From positions 2,968,501 through 3,032,500 of the forward strand of contig NZ_CP063401.1 in the NCBI RefSeq assembly GCF_021729885.1: a DNA stretch of 64,000 nt, written 5' to 3'. The position numbers were made by a program, and so were the translations under genes. The notes under the pieces were generated by a model. It ran no database searches. It was not told the origin of the DNA and was given only the letters and a program-made list of their open reading frames with translations. Origin of the DNA: Devosia sp. SL43 (lineage in GTDB: Bacteria > Pseudomonadota > Alphaproteobacteria > Rhizobiales > Devosiaceae). This document shows, piece by piece, positions 7,572 through 16,859 of this stretch (positions are counted from its first letter, which is position 1; the number at the start of each line of letters is the position of its first letter).

Positions 7572-8582
7572 CTAGATGTGGTGGCAGCGCACGCTATGCG
7601 TCGGCCCGACCGCCACCGGCGCCGGCATGACCTCCTTGCACACCGCAGTCACCCGCGGACAGCGCGACACGAATGGGCAACCCCGGCTCTGTGCCGTCCA
7701 GAGCGGAATATCCACTGCGCGCCGCGTCTGCGTTGTCGCGATCTTGCGCGCCGGATTGGGCACGGCCTCGATCAGCAGCTGCGTGTAGGGATGGGTCGGC
7801 CGCTCGGTGATCTCCTCGCTCGGCCCCTGTTCCACCAGATGCCCGGCATAGAGCACCGCCGTATCCTCAGCGAAATAGCGCGCTGTGGCGATGTCATGGG
7901 TGATGTAGAGCGCCGCCAGTTGCCGCTGCACTTTCATGTCTTCGAGCAGGTTCAGAATGCCCAGCCGCACCGACACATCGAGCATGGATGTCGGCTCGTC
8001 CGCCAGCAGCACCACTGGCTGCACTGAAAGCGCTCGGGCAATCGCCACGCGCTGCCGCTGCCCGCCCGATAGCTCGTGTGGCCGGCGCTTGAGATAGTCG
8101 GCGGCTGGGCGAAGACCGACCCGGTCCAGCAGCGCCAGCATCTCTTCCCGCACCGCCTTGCCTGATAGCTCCGGGCGGTGCAGCCGCAGCGGCCGCTCCA
8201 TGTGATAGCCGATGGTTTGCGTCGGGTTCAGCGAGCCGAACGGGTCCTGGAACACCATCTGCACATCGGCCCGATACTGCGCCAGCCGCTTTCCGGAAAA
8301 CTTGGTGACGTCCTCGCCCTCGAAGGTGATGGTCCCACGTGTCGGCTGATACACCCGCGCCAGCATGCGGGCACAGGTGGATTTGCCCGACCCGGATTCC
8401 CCCACCAGCGCCAGCGCCCGGCCGCTGACCAGTTTCAGCGAAACCCCGGACAGCGCCCGCAACACGGTCCGGTTGAAAAAGGTGCCGCCCAGCACGAAGT
8501 CCTTGTCGACGGAATCCATCTCGACAACGGTCTGACCGCTCGTGGCGCCTGCGCCCGCGCGCTCTAGTTCAACAAGTGACAT
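7572..8582 (-). CDS. oligopeptide/oligosaccharide ABC transporter ATPase (DppF type)
   Basis: 336 residues. Walker [16 protein letters not shown]-loop MVFQDPFGSLNP, signature [15 protein letters not shown] and Walker B VVLLADEPTSMLD are complete. The C-terminal oligo_HPY extension with its Cys cluster (GCPFVSRCPRVTAVC) is typical of DppF/OppF. It overlaps the preceding ATPase gene by 19 bases. It pairs with that ATPase to power the two permeases of this operon at the inner membrane. Confidence 0.93.
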   Translation of the reverse strand: MSLVELERAGAGATSGQTVVEMDSVDKDFVLGGTFFNRTVLRALSGVSLKLVSGRALALVGESGSGKSTCARMLARVYQPTRGTITFEGEDVTKFSGKRLAQYRADVQMVFQDPFGSLNPTQTIGYHMERPLRLHRPELSGKAVREEMLALLDRVGLRPAADYLKRRPHELSGGQRQRVAIARALSVQPVVLLADEPTSMLDVSVRLGILNLLEDMKVQRQLAALYITHDIATARYFAEDTAVLYAGHLVEQGPSEEITERPTHPYTQLLIEAVPNPARKIATTQTRRAVDIPLWTAQSRGCPFVSRCPRVTAVCKEVMPAPVAVGPTHSVRCHHI

Positions 8583-9535
8583 GCCGCCTCGCTCTCATGC
8601 TCGGGGTAAAACCGCAGCTCCGGCGCCGTCTCGGCGCACACCGCCATGGCATGTGGGCAGCGCGGCGAGAACCGACAGCCTTGCGGCAAGGCCCGCAGGT
8701 CCGGCGGCGATCCGGCAATGCCTTCGAGCCGTTGCCGTGGCCCGGTCAGGGGCGGGAAGCTGTTGCCCAGAGCCCTGGTATAGGGATGCTGCGGGTTGGT
8801 CAGGATCGACGTTGCTGGCGCCACCTCCACCAGCTCGCCCGAATACATCACCCCGATGCGGTCGCAGAATTCGATCATCAGCCCCAGGTCGTGGGTAATG
8901 AACAGCACCGAAAACCCCAGCCGCGATTTCAGCTCGACGATCTGCTCGATGATGTCGCGCTGCACCACCACGTCGAGCGCCGTTGTTGGCTCGTCCATGA
9001 TGATCAGCCGCGGATTGAGAGCCAGCGCGATGGCGATGCAGATGCGCTGCCGCATGCCACCCGAAAACTGGTGCGGGAAATCGTCGAGCCGCTGTGGCGG
9101 GATGCCGACCAGCTCGAACATCTCCACCGCCCGCGCCCGCGCACCCTTCTCGCCCAGCTCCGGATTGTGCGTCTCGATCACATCCATGATCTGCTCTGAG
9201 ACCGGGATCACTGGATTGAGCGCATTCATGGCGCTCTGAAACACGAAGCTGACCTCGTTCCAGCGGTAGGCCTTGAGCCGCGCCTTGGTGAAGCTCAACA
9301 CCTCCTCGCCCTTGAAACGGACGGAGCCACCCGACACCAGGCCCGGCAACCGCGTCAGCCGCGCCAGCGCAAACGCCACGGTGGACTTGCCACAGCCGCT
9401 TTCCCCGGCCAGGCCAAAGGCCTCGCCCTCGCGGATATCGAAGTCGATACCGTTGACGGCGCGGGCGATAGAATTGTCACCCACATAATCGACGGTGAGA
9501 TTGCGCACCTCCATCAGCACTCGATCAGAAGACAT
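8564..9535 (-). CDS. oligopeptide/oligosaccharide ABC transporter ATPase (DppD type)
   Basis: 323 residues from ATG 9535 (MSSDRVLMEVRNL), which has GGGAGGAGC upstream; a longer in-frame reading adds 29 Arg/Ser-rich residues and lies inside the permease gene. Walker A GESGCGKSTVAFAL, signature FSGGMRQRICIAIAL, Walker [14 protein letters not shown], and a C-terminal oligo_HPY Cys segment (GCRFSPRCPHAMAVC). Overlaps the permease gene by 11 bases. Partner of the DppF-type subunit. Confidence 0.93.
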   Translation of the reverse strand: MSSDRVLMEVRNLTVDYVGDNSIARAVNGIDFDIREGEAFGLAGESGCGKSTVAFALARLTRLPGLVSGGSVRFKGEEVLSFTKARLKAYRWNEVSFVFQSAMNALNPVIPVSEQIMDVIETHNPELGEKGARARAVEMFELVGIPPQRLDDFPHQFSGGMRQRICIAIALALNPRLIIMDEPTTALDVVVQRDIIEQIVELKSRLGFSVLFITHDLGLMIEFCDRIGVMYSGELVEVAPATSILTNPQHPYTRALGNSFPPLTGPRQRLEGIAGSPPDLRALPQGCRFSPRCPHAMAVCAETAPELRFYPEHESEAACHLLN

Positions 9536-10559
9536 CGGCGCTCCTCCCGCGACGGCTGAGGAAGCGCTTGATCTTGCCGATCTTGCGCGACGCCCTGAGC
9601 TGCGGATTGGTGATTTCGTCAACCGCGAAGTTGATCATCACCAAAGCGGCGCCGGTCAGCATGATGGCCAGGCATGGTGGCCACACCTCCCACCAGGCAT
9701 TGCTCTGCAAGGCCGAATTCTTCTGCGCCCAGAACAGCATGGTGCCCCAGGTCACCGAATTGGGGTCACCCAGCCCGATGAATTCCAGCGCCGCCTCCGC
9801 CAGGATCGCTGCGATCGTGCCCAGTACCAGCCCGCCCATGACGAAGCTCAGCATGTTGGGAAAGATCTCGACCAGGATGATGCGCCACTTTTTCTCGCCC
9901 ATCAGCTCCGCGGCGAGCACGAATTCCCGCGCCCGCAGCGCCATGGTCTGGGTTCTGATTGTCCGCGCCGCCCAGCCCCAGCCGGTCAGGGCCAGCACCA
10001 GCCCGATCACCAGCGGCCCCGCCGTTTCTACCATCGTCGCGATCACAATGATCAGGGGTAACCCCGGTAACACCAGCACCACGTTGACGAAGAAGGTGAT
10101 GATATCGTCGACCCGTCCGCCAAAATATCCCGCCGAAATGCCGAGCGCCAGGCCGATCATCGCCGCGGCCAGCCCCGCGCCGATGCCGACACTCAAGCTG
10201 ACGCGGCCGCCATAGACCAGCTGCGTGAACACGTCCTTGCCCATGCGGGTTGTGCCCAAAACGTGCTCATAGCCGGGCTGCACATGCGGCTTGCCGGCGC
10301 GGCGGTTGGGGTTGTAGTCGGTGAGAAGGGGCGCGAACGCCGCGGTGAGGATCAGCACCAAGAGGATGATGACGCCGGTCATGCCCTTGCCATTGGTGAC
10401 GAATGAGGCGAGCCCCGGTGGGAGCCGGCTGGTCCAGCCAGGCTTCGAGCGCAGTCCGAGCTCCGCCATCAGCGCATCCTGGCTTGGCGCCGGATTGTCG
10501 GTCGCCGTGGGGACGGGGTGGGATGCGCCCAGCGGCATGGATTCGGTGAGATCGGCCAT
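9525..10559 (-). CDS. oligopeptide/oligosaccharide ABC transporter permease (DppC type)
   Basis: 344 residues. A long proline-rich cytoplasmic N-terminus comes before the first membrane segment (about 58-78), then GTTRMGKDVFTQLVYGGRVS, the DppC/OppC signature, and the EAA loop near REFVLAAELMGEKKWRIILV. About six membrane segments. ATG 10559 has GAGGAGAGC upstream and the gene starts 11 bases after the preceding permease stop. Confidence 0.92.
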   Translation of the reverse strand: MADLTESMPLGASHPVPTATDNPAPSQDALMAELGLRSKPGWTSRLPPGLASFVTNGKGMTGVIILLVLILTAAFAPLLTDYNPNRRAGKPHVQPGYEHVLGTTRMGKDVFTQLVYGGRVSLSVGIGAGLAAAMIGLALGISAGYFGGRVDDIITFFVNVVLVLPGLPLIIVIATMVETAGPLVIGLVLALTGWGWAARTIRTQTMALRAREFVLAAELMGEKKWRIILVEIFPNMLSFVMGGLVLGTIAAILAEAALEFIGLGDPNSVTWGTMLFWAQKNSALQSNAWWEVWPPCLAIMLTGAALVMINFAVDEITNPQLRASRKIGKIKRFLSRRGRSADVF

Positions 10560-10570
10560 GGGTGCTCTCC

Positions 10571-11542
10571 TCAGCTTCGCAGGCGTGGATCGAGGATGAC
10601 GTTGGCAATATCGGACAGCAGGTTCGCCACCAGCACCGAGGCGGTGAGCAGCAGCAACTGCCCCTGGATAAACGAATAATCGCGCGAGCCGATGGCGGTG
10701 AAGGTGAACTTGCCCAGCCCCGGGTAATTGAACACCTGCTCGGTCACCAGCGCCCCGCCGAGGAGGAACCCGATCGACAGTGCCAGTGCGGTGATCTGCG
10801 GCAGGATGGCGTTGCGGGCCACATAGCGATAGCGCACGCGCCGGTCGCTCAATCCCTTGGCCTTGGCGAGGATGACGAAATCCTCGTTCAACAGGTTGAT
10901 CATCACATTGCGCATCCCCAGATGCCAGCCGCCGAAGCTGACAAGGAAGATCGACAGCACCGGCAGGGTCGCGTGATAGAGTACGTTGCCGATGAATTCG
11001 AAGCTGAAGGACGGCACGATCGACGTGCTATGCGCCCGCCCCAGCGGGAACCACTGCAGTTGCAGCGAGAACGCATAGAACAGCAGCAGCGCCACGATGG
11101 CCGGCGTGAAGGCGTTGAGCATCACGTTGATGGGCGTGAAGAAGCTGTCGAAAAATCCCCCGCGATGCCAGGCGGCATGGATGCCCATCAGGCTGCCGAT
11201 GGTGAAGGCGAAAAAGATCGCCAGCCCCACCAGCACCAGCGTCCAGGTTGCGCCATAGAACAGCAGCGACGCCGTCGGCTCGGGAAACTGCACCGTCGAA
11301 ATGCCGAAATCGAGCCGCAGCACGCTGCCGAAATAGGTGATGTATTGCTCCCACAGCGAACCCGTCAGCCCATAGGACTTGCGGATCGCATCGACCTGCG
11401 CCTCATTCAGGCGCCCCTGGAACGAGGCGATGATGCGCGCCGAAGGATCGCCGGGCATCAGCCGCGGAATGAAGAAATTGAAGGTGACCGCCAGGAAGAA
11501 GGCACCGATGTAAAAGGCCAGTCGCCTCAGCAGGAAGATCAT
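10571..11542 (-). CDS. oligopeptide/oligosaccharide ABC transporter permease (DppB type)
   Basis: 323 residues from ATG 11542 (MIFLLRRLAFYIGAFF); readings further upstream run into the repeat element. A single N-terminal membrane segment, then RLMPGDPSARI, the DppB/OppB landmark, and an EAA loop around LNEDFVILAKAKGLSDRRVR. Five more membrane segments. Together with the DppC-type protein it forms the pore. Confidence 0.92.
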   Translation of the reverse strand: MIFLLRRLAFYIGAFFLAVTFNFFIPRLMPGDPSARIIASFQGRLNEAQVDAIRKSYGLTGSLWEQYITYFGSVLRLDFGISTVQFPEPTASLLFYGATWTLVLVGLAIFFAFTIGSLMGIHAAWHRGGFFDSFFTPINVMLNAFTPAIVALLLFYAFSLQLQWFPLGRAHSTSIVPSFSFEFIGNVLYHATLPVLSIFLVSFGGWHLGMRNVMINLLNEDFVILAKAKGLSDRRVRYRYVARNAILPQITALALSIGFLLGGALVTEQVFNYPGLGKFTFTAIGSRDYSFIQGQLLLLTASVLVANLLSDIANVILDPRLRS

Positions 11543-11594
11543 CTCAACTCGGTCCTCAACGAACGTCGTTTGGGTGCTCGTTAACAGCATTCTC

Positions 11595-11702
11595 AGTCGA
11601 CACCCTCCCCCTCTGTGGGGAGGGTCAGGGAGGTGGGTGGCACTGATACCGGGGCTCTCGCCACCCCCTCCCAACCTCCCCCTCGAAGGGGAGGCGCCGA
11701 CT
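11595..11702. repeat. inverted-repeat element, family A, copy 2
   Basis: About 108 bases with inverted ends (AGTCGAC ... GCCGACT) and inner arms CCCTCCCCCTCTGTGGGGAGG and CCTCCCCCTCGAAGGGGAGG. It fills most of the gap between the binding-protein gene and the DppB-type permease gene; its last two bases fall within the binding-protein stop codon. Same element type and same operon position as the copy at 3100. Confidence 0.8.
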
Positions 11703-13383
11703 ACGGAGCGGCCACCGGCACCAGGCTCAGTGCGTGCAGTACGCGTTCGCGGGTGCCGTCATGCAGTTGCGGGCGATAGCGCGGGTCTTCCTCCGTCACC
11801 CAGCCGGTAAAGTGCTCGGTCGAGTATTCGTACCAGGTCGGATTGGCGAACAGAGAAATCACCGGCACGTTCTCGGCCACCAGCTTGTGCACCACCGCGA
11901 TATCGGCGAGCTGCGCGTCGCGATCCGACGTGCTCTTGAACGCCGTCAGCGCTTCCTCGATTTCGGGGATCGGCATCTGGTGCATGGCCTGGAAGTCGAT
12001 CTGGCCGGGCACCATCAGGCGCGGATTGAACATCGGGTGATACTGGCTGAACGGCGTCGCACCGCCATTGGTCCACATCACATAGACGTCGAAATTGCCC
12101 TGCGGCACGCCGTCGAACCAGGCGCCTTCATCCATGGTCTTGAGGCTGGCATTGATGCCGACATCCTGCAGGTTTTCCGCCACCGTCTGACCGGTATTGA
12201 CCCAATCGGTCCAGCCCGAAGGCATGGAAATGCCGAAGGCGATGGGTGAGCCATCGAGATTATCGCGCCAGCCGTCGCCATCGGCATCGACGAACCCGGC
12301 CGCATCAAGCATCTCGATTGCTTTGTCCGGATCATACGCCATTAGCCAGGCATAGGGCTCAAGCGCCGCCTCGTCGTACCAGGTGTTGAACATCTCGCCG
12401 GTGCCGATCGGGAAGCGGGTATGCGTCGTCAGGCCGAAGGTCGAGATATCCACCAGCGTATCGCGGTCGATGGCGACCGACATAGCCTTGCGGAATTCGA
12501 GATTGTCGAACGGCGCCTTGGTCGTGTTGAGCTGCAGGTTCACGTCCGAGCCGGCGGGCAGCCAGTAATTGTTGAACTCGCTCTGCGGCAGGAAGGTGAC
12601 GTCAGGGTCGGTCAACCCGTCGCCGAGCCAGTCGACATCGCCGGCCGACAAAGCTGCCACGGTCTGCTCGTTGCCGTTCATCTGCGGGAAGCTCAGGCAG
12701 TCGATCTTGTTGTCGGCATTGTAGTGGCTGAGCTCGTTGCGGCAGACCTCGTAGCCCGAACGCGAGAAGTTGCGCACTTCGGTCCAGGGACCCGTTGCCA
12801 CCGGCTTGGTATTGGCGAAGTTCTTGGGGTCGTCGATGCTGCTCCAGATATGCTCGGGCAGCGGATAGATGCCACCCAGGCCATAGCGCGCCAGCGAGTC
12901 GGCCTCGTGCAGGTTGAACTTGACGGTCAGGTCGTCGATCTTCTCGACACTGACCACGTTGCCGGTGCCGGTCTCTTCGCTATAGACGTCGATGCCCATC
13001 GGATAGTCCGGATGCGCCTTGGCATAGTCAAAGCTGAACACCACATCGTCGGCGTTGAACGCCTCGCCGTCGCTCCATTTGGTGTCGGGGCGCAGCTTCC
13101 AGGTGACGCTCAGATTGTCCGCGGCCACCTCGTAGGACATGGCCAGCCCGGGCACGTCCTGGTCGGGATGCCACAGGTTCTCGATCCACAGCGGCTCATA
13201 GGTGAAATCGCGCGTCCGCTGTTGCGGGCCGGTGGGGTTGTTCGGGTTGAAATTCTCCACCATCGCATCGGTATGGTAGGGGATCAGGCGCAGGATCACT
13301 TCATCCTGGCCGAAGGCCGGCACGATCGCGCTTGTGGTCAGCATGACCCCCGTTAGCGCCGTCAACAAACAGATTTTCTGCAA
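11701..13383 (-). CDS. ABC transporter substrate-binding protein, family 5 (peptide/oligosaccharide)
   Basis: 560 residues with a signal peptide (cleavage near AFG-QDE). Family 5 features: FTYEPLWIENLW, the WKLRPDTKWSDGEAFNADDV block, the NTTKAPFDNLEFRKAMSVAI block and YVMWTNGG. The start is TTG at 13383, eight bases after AGGAGG; the only nearby ATG (13388) is out of frame. Members at this length bind peptides or oligosaccharides such as cello- and xylo-oligosaccharides. Control by a LacI-family protein (operator at 13422) points to a sugar ligand; that is inference. Confidence 0.9.
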   Translation of the reverse strand: MQKICLLTALTGVMLTTSAIVPAFGQDEVILRLIPYHTDAMVENFNPNNPTGPQQRTRDFTYEPLWIENLWHPDQDVPGLAMSYEVAADNLSVTWKLRPDTKWSDGEAFNADDVVFSFDYAKAHPDYPMGIDVYSEETGTGNVVSVEKIDDLTVKFNLHEADSLARYGLGGIYPLPEHIWSSIDDPKNFANTKPVATGPWTEVRNFSRSGYEVCRNELSHYNADNKIDCLSFPQMNGNEQTVAALSAGDVDWLGDGLTDPDVTFLPQSEFNNYWLPAGSDVNLQLNTTKAPFDNLEFRKAMSVAIDRDTLVDISTFGLTTHTRFPIGTGEMFNTWYDEAALEPYAWLMAYDPDKAIEMLDAAGFVDADGDGWRDNLDGSPIAFGISMPSGWTDWVNTGQTVAENLQDVGINASLKTMDEGAWFDGVPQGNFDVYVMWTNGGATPFSQYHPMFNPRLMVPGQIDFQAMHQMPIPEIEEALTAFKSTSDRDAQLADIAVVHKLVAENVPVISLFANPTWYEYSTEHFTGWVTEEDPRYRPQLHDGTRERVLHALSLVPVAAP

Positions 13384-13421
13384 GACATTATCCTCCTGAA
13401 AACATCGCTCACGTCACATTG

Positions 13422-13435
13422 TGAGATCGATCCCA
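13422..13435. promoter_or_regulatory. candidate LacI-family operator, ABC operon
   Basis: TGAGATCGATCCCA, an imperfect palindrome centred on CG, about 40 bases ahead of the binding-protein start. It matches the site at 14592 (TGGGACCGATCCCA) at 12 of 14 positions, and the flanks are alike (ATGTGGGA-type half sites). LacI-family operators typically have a central CG. The regulator encoded at 13512 lies between the two sites. Confidence 0.65.
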
Positions 13436-13511
13436 TATTGTCCCTGTCCCGGCGCCGGGTGGCCCATTGCCGATGCTCCTGTCCCGTGGCGCTATCGATC
13501 TGCTGCCGGAT

Positions 13512-14561
13512 CTAGCCTGCCACGGCCGTCACGTTCCCCTCGCGCTCCTTTCGTCTTTGCTGCGCCGGTCCCACGCTGTCGCGCACGACAAGGCTGGTGC
13601 CGATCACCGTTTCCAGCATGGCCGATCCCGGCTCCGCCAGCAGCTTGAGCAGCAGGTTCGCCGCCGCCTCGCCGATCTCGTCGACCGGTTGCCGGATGGT
13701 GGTCAGCGGCGGCCACAGATGCTGCGCATGAAATGTGTCGTCGAAGCCGATCACCGACACATCGCCGGGCACCGCCCTGCCGGCATGGCGCAGGGCCAAC
13801 AGCACGCCCGCCGCCATATCATCGTCGCCGGCAAAGATCGCGGTGAAGTCGTGGCCCTCTTCGATCAGGGCCAACGTCGCCGCATAGCCGAATTCCTGGC
13901 TGAACTCGCCGCTGACGATCCTGATGTCGCCCATGCCGAGCCCGCGCGCCGATAGCGCCGCCGCGATCCCCTTGAGGCGCGCTGCGGTATCGCCGAAATC
14001 GGCCTGGCCTGACAGGTGGACAATTCTGCGGTGCCCCTGGTCAAGCAGGAAATCCATCGCCGCGCGGGCCCCGCCGAAATTGTCGAGCTGCACCGAACCG
14101 CGCGCCACCTCGCAACCCTGCCGCCCGATCATCACCACCGGAATGCGCGCCGCCCGGATGATCTCCACCACATCCTGGCGCAGCGGCCGTTCGAGATAGA
14201 GCACGATCCCGTCACACGACCGGTCGACCAGTTCGATGATGGCGCGCGCTTCCTCATCCTGGTCGGCATAGCCCGACGATACCATCAGCGCCTTGCCGGC
14301 CCGACGCATGCTGCGTTGCAGGCCATAGACCATGTTGGCAAAATAGGGCGTGCCCACATCGACCACCACGGCGCCAATCATGTTGGAGCGGTTGGACCGC
14401 AGGGCCTGCGCCAGCGTATTGGGACGATAACCCAGCTCGGCAATAGCCTGCTGGATGGCGCGGCGTTTTTCTTCCGAGACATAGCCGTTGTCGGCCACGA
14501 CCCGGGACACGGTGGAGCGGGAAACCCCCGCTCGTTTCGACACATCATCGATGGTCGCCAT
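13512..14561 (-). CDS. LacI family transcriptional regulator
   Basis: 349 residues. The N-terminal helix-turn-helix and hinge are classic: TIDDVSKRAGVSRSTVSRVV, then RPNTLAQALRSNRSN. The effector domain has the periplasmic-binding-protein fold (GAVVVDVGTPYFANMVYG; VIGFDDTFHAQHLWPPLTTI). It is transcribed in the same direction as the ABC operon and ends 128 bases before the binding-protein start. Candidate operators lie before that operon and before its own gene (14592), suggesting autoregulation and control of the transporter. The effector is probably a sugar. Confidence 0.93.
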   Translation of the reverse strand: MATIDDVSKRAGVSRSTVSRVVADNGYVSEEKRRAIQQAIAELGYRPNTLAQALRSNRSNMIGAVVVDVGTPYFANMVYGLQRSMRRAGKALMVSSGYADQDEEARAIIELVDRSCDGIVLYLERPLRQDVVEIIRAARIPVVMIGRQGCEVARGSVQLDNFGGARAAMDFLLDQGHRRIVHLSGQADFGDTAARLKGIAAALSARGLGMGDIRIVSGEFSQEFGYAATLALIEEGHDFTAIFAGDDDMAAGVLLALRHAGRAVPGDVSVIGFDDTFHAQHLWPPLTTIRQPVDEIGEAAANLLLKLLAEPGSAMLETVIGTSLVVRDSVGPAQQRRKEREGNVTAVAG

Positions 14562-14591
14562 GCCGCCAATTCTCCCCGTCCGATCCTGCTA

Positions 14592-14605
14592 TGGGACCGA
14601 TCCCA
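14592..14605. promoter_or_regulatory. candidate LacI-family operator, regulator gene
   Basis: TGGGACCGATCCCA is a near-perfect 14-bp palindrome about 31 bases upstream of the LacI-family start codon, closely matching the site at 13422. It is placed for autorepression. Confidence 0.65.
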
Positions 14606-14795
14606 CATCGTGAAATCGAACGCGGGGACGAGTCAAGCAGACCACTGGGCGGTGGGCCAAATTTACTGCGGCGTGGAAATGTCGACGCGAAGGCGTACCT
14701 AAGCCATTAGCCAGGCACGCCTTTTACCCGCAGATTGGCAGTGCAAAATGTCCCGACGCGCGACAAGTGGTCCTAAAGTGGTATTAGTTTGTGGG

Positions 14796-16220
14796 TTAGC
14801 CCGCCGCGAAGCTCGAATTGGCGTCCTGCGGCCGCACCAGTTGCACCATGCGCCATGCCGATGCAAAAGCCAGCGCCGCCATGGCCGCGCCGAGCACATA
14901 GACCGGCACGATGGCAAACTTGATGTCAGCGCTCGAAACCGCTGTCGCCAAACCTGCCGAATTGGCCGCCACGCCCGCCAAAGCCGCCCCGATGGCATTG
15001 CCCGCCGATTGCGTCGTCGGCATCAGCGCCGAGGTCCGGTCGCGCTCGGCATCGCTCGCGGCCTCCATCATCGTGAGGTTGAGATAACCGTTGCAGGTGC
15101 CGAAGCCGCTCCCGATGATCAACTGCCCAGCCACCACGATGGCCACCTGGTCCAGTTGTAGCCCGATCAGCACCAGCATCAGGCCCGTTCCGATCATTGC
15201 CGGTCCGAGCCGGATCAGCGTCTTGCGCGTCTCCTTGCTGCGCACATTGGCCACCGCAATAGCCGACGCGCTCCACGCCACCGCCAACACTGCCGCGATC
15301 GCGCCCGCAGCCGTCGGGCCCATGCCCCACATCTGTTGCACCACCAGCACCAGATAGACCGCCGACCCGGCGCCGGCCACATTGATCAGCAGCACCATCC
15401 AAATCCCCGTCCCGACCACCGATACCGGCCGGAACGCATCTGAAGGCATCAGCCGGTCGCGGCTTCGCCCATCGAGCCAGACCGTGCCAACCAGCAATAG
15501 GCCAGCCGCCACCAACAGCCCCTTCGCCGATAGCGGCGCCGCCAGGCCCGCCAGCGCCACCAGCATGATGGCGACCCCGATCATCAGCAGCCGCAGTCCC
15601 GGAAAACGCACGTCCTGCCTGTCGCCGGGCGAGTGCGCCGGCACCTTGACCACAACCATGGCGGCAAAGATCAGCGCTATCGGCACGCTGACCAGAAACG
15701 CCGCGCGCCAGGATACCAGTTCCGTGAGAAGGCCAGCGGCTGCCGGTCCGCCAAACGCCGCAACGGCCCAGATCATCGCATTGAGCCCGAATACTTTGGG
15801 CACCAGTCGCGACGGAAACAGCTCCGGGATCAGTGCAAAACAGATCGCCGAAACCACGCCTTCGCCGAGCCCCTGCACAGCCCGCCCCACCAGCACCTGC
15901 TCCATCGAGCTCGCGCTGGCCGCGATCAGCGTACCGGCAATGAACACGCCTGCTGACAGCACCAGCGCCGTCCGTGCGCCCAGCCGCTGCTTCAGCAGGG
16001 CCGCGCCCGATCCGCCCACGATGGCAAACACCAGGAACAGCGTCAGCGCCCACGAAATCAGTGCCACACCGCCCATTTCCCGCACCGCCGTCGGCAGCGA
16101 GATCGTCGACAGAAACGCATTGAACGCCAGCAGCGCCACGCCCAGGCACACGATCAACGTCACGGTGGCATAGCGCGGCGTGAAAATCTCGGCCCAGCGG
16201 CCTTCCACAGTATCGGACAT
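14796..16220 (-). CDS. MFS transporter, DHA2-like drug:proton antiporter
   Basis: 474 residues from ATG 16220 (MSDTVEG); a TTG nine codons earlier is possible but less likely. There are about 14 hydrophobic segments, the DHA2 arrangement. The motif A region is degenerate (LLKQRLGARTALVLSAGVF) and motif C-like glycines are in the fifth segment (GGPAAAGLLTELVSWRAAF). Inner-membrane exporter of unknown substrate. Its upstream region (16221-16370) has an AATAT-N7-ATATT inverted repeat near 16249 that could bind a regulator. Confidence 0.85.
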   Translation of the reverse strand: MSDTVEGRWAEIFTPRYATVTLIVCLGVALLAFNAFLSTISLPTAVREMGGVALISWALTLFLVFAIVGGSGAALLKQRLGARTALVLSAGVFIAGTLIAASASSMEQVLVGRAVQGLGEGVVSAICFALIPELFPSRLVPKVFGLNAMIWAVAAFGGPAAAGLLTELVSWRAAFLVSVPIALIFAAMVVVKVPAHSPGDRQDVRFPGLRLLMIGVAIMLVALAGLAAPLSAKGLLVAAGLLLVGTVWLDGRSRDRLMPSDAFRPVSVVGTGIWMVLLINVAGAGSAVYLVLVVQQMWGMGPTAAGAIAAVLAVAWSASAIAVANVRSKETRKTLIRLGPAMIGTGLMLVLIGLQLDQVAIVVAGQLIIGSGFGTCNGYLNLTMMEAASDAERDRTSALMPTTQSAGNAIGAALAGVAANSAGLATAVSSADIKFAIVPVYVLGAAMAALAFASAWRMVQLVRPQDANSSFAAG

Positions 16221-16370
16221 CGGACGACTCGCAATCAAATAAAACAAGAATATGCTTGGTATATTGTGCCCAATGTTTAGGCAACGAGATTCGCTCCTAC
16301 CGCCGAAGTTTCAGGTCCGGTTCATCCACCTTGCGCCATTGCAGCCCCACAGACGGTTTGGGAGTACATC

Positions 16371-16787
16371 ATGGCCGACGGCATTTCCGTGAGAAACAAT
16401 TTCGGCCGTCGGCAACGTATGGGTCTCGTCACTCGCTTCGCCCTCTCCGGCTTTGGCTTGGCCTGCCTGGCGATAGGTCTGGTCGTGCTGATGAGCCTGT
16501 CCATGGCTGGATTCCCCGATGGCTATATCTCGCCCTATGATCGCTTGACCTCTCCCGCCGTCCAGGTCCTGTCGTGGCTCGCCGTCCTCTCGGCTTGCTA
16601 TTTTCTCGTGCTGGCCTTTCGCGGCGCCCGCTTGCCCCTGGGCGCGGCATTGCTGCGAATGTTTGTGGCCGTGATCCTGATCTGGGCCCCGCTGGCGCTC
16701 ATCGATAGTTGCCCGCGCTGGGATATGTGCGGCCAGGCATTCCAGGCCGTCACCGGCTCGTTCATCGACGACGGCCAGGGCGGTTAG
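16371..16787 (+). CDS. membrane protein, hypothetical
   Basis: 138 residues with three predicted membrane segments (about 20-45, 62-82, 92-112) and a Cys pair (DSCPRWDMC) in a likely periplasmic loop before the C-terminus. ATG 16371 has GGGAG six bases ahead. It is followed 72 bases later by the large membrane protein gene on the same strand. No family recognised. Confidence 0.65.
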   Translation: MADGISVRNNFGRRQRMGLVTRFALSGFGLACLAIGLVVLMSLSMAGFPDGYISPYDRLTSPAVQVLSWLAVLSACYFLVLAFRGARLPLGAALLRMFVAVILIWAPLALIDSCPRWDMCGQAFQAVTGSFIDDGQGG

Positions 16788-16859
16788 TGGAGCCCACCTC
16801 CACCCCATCTTAACCCGCCTTGGTCCATCCTGCCGGCGCTCTTGCCGCAGGACCGTTCC

